From assembly GCA_039030075.1 (NCBI GenBank), contig JBCCEW010000003.1, positions 1 through 64,000 on the forward strand: 64,000 nucleotides of DNA. The letters run 5' to 3'. A program made the position numbers and the translations under genes. The stretch is from Myxococcota bacterium. GTDB lineage: Bacteria; Myxococcota_A; UBA9160; SMWR01. Within the stretch, counting starts at the first letter, position 1; each line of letters starts with the position of its first letter. The notes below the pieces were generated by a model. It saw nothing but the letters and a program-made list of their open reading frames with translations. It searched no databases and was not told the DNA's origin. This document shows positions 15,890-22,972 of the stretch, one piece after another.

Positions 15890-17908
15890 TCATCTCCTAG
15901 GTGCCCGCGAGGCTACCGGAGTTTCCCCCTGGCGTCGGCTCGGCCCCCGGGCCACGGCCACTCCGAGGAGCTCGGCCGGGTCCGGAAAGACCCACAGCTC
16001 GGACCGGGAGTGCCGCTCCCGGACGATCGACGGGCTCACCACGATCACGAAATCCGTATCGTCGGCGGCATCTTGGCGGCTTTTCGCGGTCCAGCCGAGG
16101 CCCGGCACCTGGTGGAGCCCGGGCGTGAAGCGCGAGCTGTTCGTCGACGAAGACTGGACGAAACCGGCGATCAGGAAGCTCTGACCGTCCCGGAGCCGGG
16201 TAGTGGTCGTGAGCGAGCGGGTCTCGAAGGCCGCGGTGTTCTGGCCCGTCCCGGTGGCGTTGGTGATGTCCGCCGTCAGCTCGAAGTCGGGCTGCGAGAC
16301 CGACGGGGTCACATCGAGCGTGATCATGTCGTCTTCCGCGACCATGGCCCGGACGGACACGTCGACGCCGAAGCTGGCGAAGACGGTGCTGGAGATCAGG
16401 GTGTCGGAAGCGGCCGAGGTCTGCGTATCGATGGTGACGTTGATCGGGATCACCCCGCCGGCGTTGAAGCGCGCCACCTCGCCCGACAGCACGGTCAGAG
16501 CGGGTCGCGCCAGGCTGCGCGCGATGCTCGCGTCCTCGAGCAGGGTCAGCGTCGCGTCGAGCGCGACGTGCTCGGCGACGTACTGGACGCCCGTCGCAAC
16601 CGCTCCTCCCTGCAGCACCGAAGCGGCCGCCTGCACCTGGGTGGGCGTCACGGGCATTGCCGCGTCGCCCTGCAGGATCTGGGAGGTCGGCCCGGGAATC
16701 AGCGCGAAGTCGTCGAGCTCGTCGCCAAAGAGCACGTTGAGGTTCGGCTCCCAGGTGCGCAGCCGAGACCGACTGATCTCGTAGATCCGCGTCTCGAGCC
16801 GCACCTGGGGCAGGTCCGTCACGTCGATGAACGCGAGGATGCGGCCATCGGCCACCGACAGTGCTTTCGCCCGCGCGACGTTCGACGAGAGATCGTTGCC
16901 GACGCTACTGCCGAGCGATTGTCCGCCACCCCCCCCGCCGAAGCCGCCGAGGCTGTTCAGCTGGAAGCCCGGCTCGCCAGCGTTGTTGCCGGTGGCGAGG
17001 GAGCCCGCCTCGTTGGCCACGACCTCGATCGACGCTTCGGACACGTTGCGTCCGGAGACCAGGCGCGCCGCCGCGAGCAACACGCGCACCAGCTCGACCT
17101 GTCCGCGCACCTCGCCTTCGAGCACGAAGGTGTCGTTGCCGTCGTTCGGAATGCTCCCCTGGAAGAGCCGCCGCACCCGGACCTTCTTGCCGCCGATCGG
17201 CCCGATCGCGGCCTGGATCCGCGCTTCGAGAGAAGGCGGCAGCCCTTCGATCTGGATCAGATTGACGACGTCGGCGTCGCCGCGACGGTCGTCGGCGTTC
17301 AGGAAGATCGGGTTCGCTTCGGCGCCGCCGTCCGACGCGCCGTTGCCGTTTCCATTCCCGTTGCCGTTGCCGTTCCCGCTGGTGCTGGCAGACGTCGTGG
17401 CGTTGCCATCGCCCCCGCGCGTGGAGACGTAGAGTTCGCCGTCCGAGCGTCCGCGCGACTCACCGAGATAATCGAGGGCCATCGCTTCGGCCGCACTCGA
17501 GTAGCGCGCTTCGGGCACGCGGCCGCGCAACACCACGGCGTCTCGATCCGGCGCCGCAGAGACGCGAATGCCCGGATGGATGTCGCGGAGCGCCGCGGCG
17601 AGGATCGACAGGTCGCGCTGCACGTAGAGGACGAGCTCTTCGACACTGCCGTCGGCCGTCCAGAGCAGGACGTTGGTGCGCCCGACGCTGCTCCCGAGCG
17701 CGAGGAGCTCGCGGCTCGTGAGCAGATGCACCTGGGTCACGCGCGGGTTTCCGACGGCCACGCGCGTGACGTCGGAGGGAAGCGCGACGCGACGCTGGGA
17801 CCCGAGCACGATCCGCAGCGACTCGGCGCTCGCGGCGAGCGCGCCGGCCAGAACGACCAGCAGCGTGAGGCCGGCGATGAAGGTGGGGAGGGGGGCGAGG
17901 CGACGCAT
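15890..17908 (-). CDS. cpaC: Tad outer-membrane secretin CpaC/RcpA
   Basis: 672 residues. A signal peptide (AGLTLLVVLAGALAASAES) is followed by a BON-like/N0 pilus-secretin domain (VPSDVTRVAVGNPRVTQV-type block, residues 40-75), N1-like domains and the C-terminal secretin beta-domain with SLARPALTVLSGEVARF, IPINVT and the GQSFLIAGFV signature. It is longer than typical CpaC because of two low-complexity inserts: a (GN)n tract at 178-190 and a Gly-rich patch FGGGGGGQSLG. It forms the pilus exit pore. Its ATG shares a base with the TAA of the preceding ECF sigma gene. Confidence 0.94.
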   Translation of the reverse strand: MRRLAPLPTFIAGLTLLVVLAGALAASAESLRIVLGSQRRVALPSDVTRVAVGNPRVTQVHLLTSRELLALGSSVGRTNVLLWTADGSVEELVLYVQRDLSILAAALRDIHPGIRVSAAPDRDAVVLRGRVPEARYSSAAEAMALDYLGESRGRSDGELYVSTRGGDGNATTSASTSGNGNGNGNGNGNGASDGGAEANPIFLNADDRRGDADVVNLIQIEGLPPSLEARIQAAIGPIGGKKVRVRRLFQGSIPNDGNDTFVLEGEVRGQVELVRVLLAAARLVSGRNVSEASIEVVANEAGSLATGNNAGEPGFQLNSLGGFGGGGGGQSLGSSVGNDLSSNVARAKALSVADGRILAFIDVTDLPQVRLETRIYEISRSRLRTWEPNLNVLFGDELDDFALIPGPTSQILQGDAAMPVTPTQVQAAASVLQGGAVATGVQYVAEHVALDATLTLLEDASIARSLARPALTVLSGEVARFNAGGVIPINVTIDTQTSAASDTLISSTVFASFGVDVSVRAMVAEDDMITLDVTPSVSQPDFELTADITNATGTGQNTAAFETRSLTTTTRLRDGQSFLIAGFVQSSSTNSSRFTPGLHQVPGLGWTAKSRQDAADDTDFVIVVSPSIVRERHSRSELWVFPDPAELLGVAVARGPSRRQGETPVASRAPRR
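17339..17377 (-). repeat. Hexanucleotide tandem repeat encoding Gly-Asn tract
   Basis: About six copies of GGCAAC/GGAAAT-type hexamers in the secretin gene encode residues 178-190 as alternating Gly and Asn. The unit is a multiple of three, so slippage would change linker length but not the frame. Confidence 0.8.
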
Positions 17909-18477
17909 TACGTCGTCTCGAGTTCGGCGCGTAGCGCGCTGCGCGCGCGGTTGAGCCGTGACCGCACCGTCCCGACCGGGAGCGAGAGTCGCTCGGCGAT
18001 CTCGTGGTACTCGAGGCCCTCGACCCGCAAGGCGACGACCATGCGGTGCTCGTCGCAGAGCGCATCGAGCGCGCGGTCGAGCTCCTGCTGCAGCTCGCCG
18101 TTCTCGAAGGCTTCTTCCGGATCACAGAGCGGGCAGGTCGTGACCCAATCGATCCCGGCGCGCTCCTCCCACTTGCGACGGCGCTGGGCGGTGCGGCGTG
18201 CGTGGAGGCTGCGGTTCACGACGGTGCGGACGAGCCAACCGCGCGGGTTGGGCGGCGTGACCTCGGCCTTCCACAGCGTCACCAGCGCTTCTTGCACGGC
18301 GTCGTCGGCCTCGGCCCCGGAACCCAGGATGCGCTCGGCCACCTCGACGAGACGTCCGAGGTGGGGAGCCACCAGCTGGTGCAGGTCGTCGCAGGGTTCG
18401 GCCGCGGACGGACGGGTGGTGTCGGAGTCGGGAACCGGGAGGAGGGCGGCGCCCCGCGCAGACTGCGCGAAATTCAT
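17908..18477 (-). CDS. ECF-type sigma factor leading the Tad operon
   Basis: 189 residues from the ATG at 18477 (GGAGAGG 7 bases upstream; a longer start at 18543 lacks one). Region 2 (LVEVAERILGSGAEADDAVQ, then ALVTLWKAE and NPRGWLVRTVVNRSLHARR) and region 4 (GLEYHEIAERLSLPVGTVRS) are clear. Between them is a segment with a CPLC pair that might bind metal or respond to redox state. It overlaps the secretin start by one base. No anti-sigma gene follows, which is unusual. It most likely activates the Tad operon and perhaps the neighbouring surface-protein genes. Confidence 0.93.
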   Translation of the reverse strand: MNFAQSARGAALLPVPDSDTTRPSAAEPCDDLHQLVAPHLGRLVEVAERILGSGAEADDAVQEALVTLWKAEVTPPNPRGWLVRTVVNRSLHARRTAQRRRKWEERAGIDWVTTCPLCDPEEAFENGELQQELDRALDALCDEHRMVVALRVEGLEYHEIAERLSLPVGTVRSRLNRARSALRAELETT

Positions 18478-18489
18478 GGTCTGACCTCT

Positions 18490-18509
18490 CCGCCGCGGGG
18501 GGGCGGCGG
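18490..18509. other. GC hairpin just upstream of the sigma ribosome site
   Basis: CCGCCGC and GCGGCGG form a 7-bp stem around GGGGGG-type loop bases, ending about 12 bases before the sigma gene start region on the minus strand. It could hinder or time translation of the sigma gene. Such GC stems also arise by chance in this sequence. Confidence 0.3.
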
Positions 18510-18594
18510 ATGCGATGGACGAAGGCAGGCTCGCGGCGGTCATGCGCGCGAACCCCGTCGGCGCGCGGTGAGCGCGTCGGGTCCTGAGCGAGGG

Positions 18595-18903
18595 TCAGTC
18601 GGCGGGAGGAGCGCGCGGCGGAGACGAGCGCGCCTCGAAGCGCGCGACGGTTCCGTCGGAGGCTCCGATCCAAACCGACGGCGTCCGCTGCGGCGTGACG
18701 TCGATCGATCGTTCCGGCGCGCAGGCGAGTTCGTCGCGAACGCCTGCCGCGCAAAGGGCGCAGGGAGTGGTCGCGTGTCCGGCCGTCGGCTCGAACGTCC
18801 CCGGCTCGAGCACTTCGCTGGCGTGCGCGGGCTCGCCGCAGTGGGCGTGGGTGTGCACGACCGCGGTGGCCGAGGAGGCCAGCAATGCAAACGAAAGCAG
18901 CAT
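18595..18903 (-). CDS. Hypothetical small exported protein with CALC motif
   Basis: 102 residues from the ATG at 18903; a GTG at 18927 is an alternative and neither has a clear ribosome site. The N terminus MLLSFALLASSATAVVHTHAHC is signal-peptide-like. A His- and Cys-containing stretch (HTHAHCGEPAH, then TTPCALCAAG) resembles metal-binding DUF2946-type proteins. It ends about 117 bases before the sigma gene on the same strand and may be the first gene of the Tad transcription unit. I do not recognise a specific family; expression is not certain. Confidence 0.5.
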   Translation of the reverse strand: MLLSFALLASSATAVVHTHAHCGEPAHASEVLEPGTFEPTAGHATTPCALCAAGVRDELACAPERSIDVTPQRTPSVWIGASDGTVARFEARSSPPRAPPAD

Positions 18904-19205
18904 CGCCACGATCTGGGGGAAGGACACGAACGCCGTTTGGTTTTTTCGCAGAGATCCCGTGATCACGGGGTGCTCCCAGCCGGGGTTTCGAACTCGGCAA
19001 ACTATCTGATGGCCCTGCCCGAACGCAACTCCCCGACGGAGGGAGGTAGGCAGCCGACCACCGACGGGCGGACGTGCTGGAGAAACGTGCCCCACCGACG
19101 GGGATCTCGGAACTCGGAACGCCGGGGCGGCACACACCCACTAAGAAGACTCTCGTGGTGCCATGTTAGGCGCCATTTTTGACCCAAGTTGGAGGAGTTG
19201 TTGTC
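18904..19205. other. Divergent promoter region between Tad operon and PEP-CTERM/tadBC genes
   Basis: About 300 bases without a gene. It holds a perfect palindrome (18956-18969) and, on the minus strand, AACC (18987-18984) separated by 16 bases from CGTG (18967-18964), close to the ECF promoter layout. On the plus side GGAAC occurs twice at 19109-19120 but without a convincing -10, and the ribosome site GGAGGAG is at 19191. No sigma-54 match with correct spacing was found. Confidence 0.5.
18956..18969. promoter_or_regulatory. Perfect 14-bp palindrome, possible operator
   Basis: CCCGTGATCACGGG is perfectly self-complementary. It lies about 50 bases before the small CALC protein gene and overlaps the possible -10 (CGTG) of a minus-strand ECF-like promoter. 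A dimeric regulator could bind here and control the divergent Tad units. Confidence 0.45.
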
Positions 19206-20057
19206 ATGACTGGGAATGGGCGATTCGCGCGCAGGTTCGCGCAGTTGCTGGGCGCGATGGCCGCGCTTGGAATGATTTCGGGGGCCGCGACGGCCCAGGA
19301 GCACTTCGACGTGCTGTTGTACGAGGATGCCGGCGGCAACCTCGCGGCAGGCGGCTCTGACGTCGATACGGCTGAGGCGTTCCCGAACCAAAACGTGTTC
19401 GAGGCCGAGCTCCTCGGCGATACGCTGTTGCCGACGCCGACCTTCGTTGGAGACGAGCCGGGGTTCTTCAGCTACTCCGACACGGCCGTGGGCGGCCCGC
19501 CGGTGGGCTTCCCCGCGGGTGCCGACAACCTGCCGGGCAGTGCGGACGTCCGCCTCAACTTCCGCGTCGAGCCGACGCTGGGCTTGAGCTTCGCCCGCTG
19601 GAACGACGGCCTCGGCATGTTCGAGGCGCCCGGCGCCGGCGAGTCGATCATGCTCGACACGCTGCTCGATCCGGGCGGAAGCATCGACGGCACCTCCGAA
19701 GTCCTGAACCTGCTGCTCGGGCCCACTTCGGCGACCGGCGCCCTCGACGATCACCCGGACTACGAGCTGTCGACCGCGGCCGGCACGGGCGTGTTCCTGG
19801 GATACGGGGATGCGAGCGTCGACGGCTTCGGTGCCCCGACGAACCCCTTCTGGATCGTCTTCGGCACCATCGACGAGTGTGAAGAGACGGAAACGTGCAA
19901 CGCCATGCAGGAGGCGTTCAACGTGAGCATCGAGGAGCAGATCGAGGCCGCGATCCTCTACACCGAGACGGTGCTCGTGCCCGAGCCCAGCACCGCCCTG
20001 CTGGTCGGCCTGGGAATGCTCGCCATGGCCGGCCGCCGTCGCGCACAGCGCGCCTAG
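19206..20057 (+). CDS. PEP-CTERM sorting-domain protein
   Basis: 283 residues from the ATG at 19206 (GGAGGAG upstream). A signal peptide (LLGAMAALGMISGAATA) precedes an acidic, Gly/Asp-rich secreted domain. The C-terminal sorting signal is VPEPSTALLVGLGMLAMAG followed by RRRAQRA. The domain, beginning QEHFDVLLYEDAGGNLA, shares its opening pattern with the next gene (QHIDVTFQENESDGRLSV), so the two are diverged paralogues. It is the first gene of the plus-strand unit leading to tadBC, although a terminator-like hairpin follows. Confidence 0.92.
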   Translation: MTGNGRFARRFAQLLGAMAALGMISGAATAQEHFDVLLYEDAGGNLAAGGSDVDTAEAFPNQNVFEAELLGDTLLPTPTFVGDEPGFFSYSDTAVGGPPVGFPAGADNLPGSADVRLNFRVEPTLGLSFARWNDGLGMFEAPGAGESIMLDTLLDPGGSIDGTSEVLNLLLGPTSATGALDDHPDYELSTAAGTGVFLGYGDASVDGFGAPTNPFWIVFGTIDECEETETCNAMQEAFNVSIEEQIEAAILYTETVLVPEPSTALLVGLGMLAMAGRRRAQRA

Positions 20058-20062
20058 GCCAG

Positions 20063-20090
20063 CGCTCCCGCCCTCGGGCGGGGCGTTTCT
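20063..20090 (+). terminator. Hairpin terminator after the second PEP-CTERM gene
   Basis: CGCTCCCGCCC and GGGCGGGGCG form a strong stem with a TC loop (one mismatch), followed by TTTCTCTC. It would end most transcripts 30 bases after the stop codon, with partial read-through to the next genes. Confidence 0.65.
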
Positions 20091-20098
20091 CTCGAAAT

Positions 20099-20136
20099 GC
20101 GGAGGCCCGGTGCCGAGATTCGGCCCGGGCCTCCGC
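20099..20136 (+). terminator. Second, perfect 12-bp hairpin
   Basis: GCGGAGGCCCGG (20099-20110) and CCGGGCCTCCGC (20125-20136) pair perfectly around a 14-base loop, followed by TACTTTCC. Two strong hairpins in 75 bases, with no obvious promoter after them, suggest an attenuation point between the two PEP-CTERM genes. Confidence 0.55.
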
Positions 20137-20190
20137 TACTTTCCGGGCGCCGGCGCAGAGCCGCGACCCGATAGCCAGGAGGAGATCTCG

Positions 20191-21228
20191 ATGCTTCGCC
20201 AGCAGATGTGGGGCCCCATCGACTGGACGCGATTCGTCTCGACCCTCGTCGCCGCGATCTTCGTCGCCGCGAGCGCGTCCGCTCAGCACATCGACGTGAC
20301 GTTCCAGGAGAACGAATCCGACGGGCGCCTCAGCGTCCACGGACGCGACTTCGATCAGCTGCCGGCGTTCCGCCACGTCAACGGCAAGCGCGTGTTCGGC
20401 CGGAGCTTTCTGCTCTCGGGCAACACGCTGGTACAGGACGACCCGGGCTTCACCGCATCGGCTTTCGGCCCCGAGATCGATCCGTTCTTCCTCGATCCGC
20501 CTGTCCCCAACGAGAACCTCCACTTCCAGATCTCGGCCGCGCCCTCGTTTCTGACCGAGCTCGGTGGCCGGAACCTGAGCTACTGGGATGGCTCGGGAAG
20601 CGTCAGCTGGGGCCCGCTTCCCGCGGGAACCGACGGCATCACCATCAGCGTCGACCGCAGCAATTCGATGTTGCCCATGGCCACCGCGGACGGATCGACG
20701 AGCGACATCCCGGGTTTCGTCATTTCCGCCTCCGACGGCGCCGGCAGTATTCACACCCATATCGATTTCGAGCTGGATCCGGACAGCGGCGCCGACGGCG
20801 TCTACCTGATGATGCTCGAAGGGACGTTCGATGAATACGCCGAGTGGGTTCCGTTCTGGATCCTGTTCGAGGGATTCGCCGGCGGTGCCTCATCCGTCGC
20901 CCTCGCGATCAGCGACGTCGAGACCGACCTGCTGTTCCCGCTCTGCAGCGACGGCATCGACAACGATCGCGATGGCAACATCGACTTCCCCGCCGACGGC
21001 GGCTGCACCGATGCGAACGACATGTCCGAGCGCGACGTCATCGACGAGTGCGACAACGGCCTCGACGACGACATGGACGGTCTGATCGACCACCCGAACG
21101 ACCCGGACTGCGTCACGGCGACGGGCACGGAGATGCCCGAGCCGGGTGTCGCCGTGAGCCTGCTCGCCGGCGGCGGCCTGGTCGGGCTGCTCGGACGGCG
21201 TCGCTCACAGCGCGCGCGCGGCGCGTGA
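20191..21228 (+). CDS. PEP-CTERM protein with Asp-rich DGIDND-type repeats
   Basis: 345 residues; ATG at 20191 with AGGAGGAG 7 bases upstream. Signal peptide (FVSTLVAAIFVAASASA), an all-beta domain paralogous to the previous gene, then two Cys-bounded acidic repeats (CSDGIDNDRDGNID and CDNGLDDDMDGLIDHP), a Ca-binding-like motif common in secreted deltaproteobacterial proteins. It ends in the sorting signal MPEPGVAVSLLAGGGLVGL with a RRRSQRARGA tail. Its TGA overlaps the tadB start as GTGA, so surface protein and pilus platform are translated from one message. Confidence 0.92.
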   Translation: MLRQQMWGPIDWTRFVSTLVAAIFVAASASAQHIDVTFQENESDGRLSVHGRDFDQLPAFRHVNGKRVFGRSFLLSGNTLVQDDPGFTASAFGPEIDPFFLDPPVPNENLHFQISAAPSFLTELGGRNLSYWDGSGSVSWGPLPAGTDGITISVDRSNSMLPMATADGSTSDIPGFVISASDGAGSIHTHIDFELDPDSGADGVYLMMLEGTFDEYAEWVPFWILFEGFAGGASSVALAISDVETDLLFPLCSDGIDNDRDGNIDFPADGGCTDANDMSERDVIDECDNGLDDDMDGLIDHPNDPDCVTATGTEMPEPGVAVSLLAGGGLVGLLGRRRSQRARGA

Positions 21229-22067
21229 ACGACGCGCTGACCGCCCTCGCGTTCGCGCTCCTCGTGGGCGCGGGGGCGTTCGCGGCGCACCGCATCTGGG
21301 TGCGCACGCGGGCGGTGCGCCGCCTCGACGCGGAAGGCGCAGAGCTCACGACCTCACTTCAGGACGGCGCGATCCCGGCCTGGGTGCCGGCGGGCGTGGG
21401 CGCCGTAGTCGGCTTCAGCATCGCGTCGGTGTTCTTCGGAACGTCCGTGATGATCGCGCTCGCGGCCGGCTTCGACCTCGCCGCGCTCGTCTACGTCGGC
21501 TTCGCGGTGCGCGCTTCGAGCCGCGAACTGCGCTCCGAGCAGCAGCTCGGCGATGCCCTGCGTCTGATGACCGCAGCGCTGCGTGCGGGGGCCAGCCCGA
21601 ACGACGCCCTCGAACGCGCCGCGGCCCAGGTGGGTGCGCCGATCGGGCCGCGTCTTGCGGAGGCCGCCGGCAAGCTGCGCCTCGGCGAAGACGCGAAGGA
21701 AGTCCTGGGCGCCCTCGGTCGCGAGAGCCACCTCGACTCGCTGCGCCTCTTCTCCCAGGCCCTCGCCGTCCAGTGGCGCGCCGGCGGTAGCCTGCAGCGC
21801 ACGCTGACCACCGTCGGTGCCTTCGTGCGCGACCGTGTCGAGCTGCAGCGCCGCATCGAGAGCCAGATCGCACCGACGCGTTCCTCCGTATTGATCCTCG
21901 CCGGGGCCACCGCCGCCGTGGCGTTCTTGAGCTGGTCGAACGACCCGCTCAACATCGAGCGCTTCGTCGCGTCGTCGGTCGGCAACCTGGGGATCGCGAT
22001 CTGTCTCGGCCTGCAAGGGCTCTCGTTCCTCTGGATGTGGAACCTGAGCCGGTTCGAGAACGGCTGA
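21225..22067 (+). CDS. tadB: Tad inner-membrane platform protein TadB
   Basis: 280 residues, GTG start overlapping the PEP-CTERM stop. An N-terminal hydrophobic helix (TALAFALLVGAGAFAAHRIW), two helices near residues 50-100, a cytoplasmic T2SS-F domain with GDALRLMTAALRAGASPNDALE and AGGSLQRTLTTVGAFVRDR, and C-terminal helices match TadB. It pairs with TadC to anchor the CpaF ATPase. It is encoded on the opposite strand from the rest of the Tad operon. Confidence 0.92.
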   Translation: MNDALTALAFALLVGAGAFAAHRIWVRTRAVRRLDAEGAELTTSLQDGAIPAWVPAGVGAVVGFSIASVFFGTSVMIALAAGFDLAALVYVGFAVRASSRELRSEQQLGDALRLMTAALRAGASPNDALERAAAQVGAPIGPRLAEAAGKLRLGEDAKEVLGALGRESHLDSLRLFSQALAVQWRAGGSLQRTLTTVGAFVRDRVELQRRIESQIAPTRSSVLILAGATAAVAFLSWSNDPLNIERFVASSVGNLGIAICLGLQGLSFLWMWNLSRFENG

Positions 22068-22960
22068 TGGATCTCTTCGGCGCCATCGCGGGGGGGTCCC
22101 TGCTGGCCGCGGCCGGCGTGTCGAGCCTCGAGCTCTGGCGGCGGGCGCAGGTGCGTCGCCGCCTCTTCGAGGACGACGCCAGCGAGGAGATCGAGCCGAC
22201 GCTCCTCGAGGACCGCTCGCGCCTTGGCACCTGGCTGGTCCGCGCGGGCTACCGCGATCGCAGCGCGCCCCTCACCTTCATCGCCGCGCTGGCGACGAGC
22301 CTCGTCGCCGCGGTCGGGACGATCCTGCTGGCGCTGCAGTCGCCGGTGGTGCCGGCGCTCGCGAACCAATTGCTCGCGCTGCCGGTGGTCGGGGGCGGCG
22401 CGGCCACCGTGATCGGGCTGCTGCCCTGGTTCCTGGGAATCGCGCTGGCGGCGGCCCCGATCCTCTGGGTGCGACGTCAGCGCCGCGAGCGCGTCGCCTC
22501 GGTCGAACGCGATCTGCCGCTCGCCCTCGAAATCCTGGCCACGCTGGCCGAAGCCGGTTCGGGCTTCGATTCCTCGATCGCCCAGCTGCTCGACGCCCAG
22601 GCGAGCGATCGCCCGCTGCCGCAGGAGCTGCGCGTATACCAGCTCGAGATGCAGACCGGCGCGGGCCGCGCGCGCTGCCTCGAACGCCTGAGCGATCGCG
22701 TCGGTGTGACCCAGATGACCGACCTGGTGCGCTCGCTGACCCACGCCGAAGAGACGGGCAGCGGCATCGCCGGGATCCTGCGTCCCCAGGCCGAAGACCT
22801 GCGACAGCAGCAGCGCGAACGCGCACTCGCGCGCGCGGAAGCGCTCCCCGAGAAGCTGGTGTTGCCGCTGCTGGTGGGCTTCCTGCCCGGCCTGATGGTC
22901 TGGACCCTGGGCCCGGCCTTCCATCAGCTCTTCGGCATGCTCGACGCCGCGCTGGGCTGA
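22067..22960 (+). CDS. tadC: Tad inner-membrane platform protein TadC
   Basis: 297 residues; its ATG shares the A of the tadB TGA. Membrane helices near 1-20, 75-125 and the C terminus enclose the T2SS-F domain with DLPLALEILATLAEAGSGFD and THAEETGSGIAGILRPQAED, typical of TadC, then an EALPEKLVLPLLVGFLPGL segment. It forms the platform with TadB. Length is normal. Confidence 0.93.
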   Translation: MDLFGAIAGGSLLAAAGVSSLELWRRAQVRRRLFEDDASEEIEPTLLEDRSRLGTWLVRAGYRDRSAPLTFIAALATSLVAAVGTILLALQSPVVPALANQLLALPVVGGGAATVIGLLPWFLGIALAAAPILWVRRQRRERVASVERDLPLALEILATLAEAGSGFDSSIAQLLDAQASDRPLPQELRVYQLEMQTGAGRARCLERLSDRVGVTQMTDLVRSLTHAEETGSGIAGILRPQAEDLRQQQRERALARAEALPEKLVLPLLVGFLPGLMVWTLGPAFHQLFGMLDAALG

Positions 22961-22972
22961 GGCTTCGCTCCC

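Noticed and set aside
15491-18484. Very long plus-strand open frame opposite the pilin, secretin and sigma genes
   Set aside because: It mirrors clear genes on the minus strand, has random Arg/Ala/Gly-rich composition and no domain. Such frames are expected at this GC content.
19169-19184. Sigma-54-like GGCGCCATTTTTGA before the second PEP-CTERM gene
   Set aside because: The -12 element lacks GC and the transcription start would fall at the ribosome site, so it is not a credible promoter.
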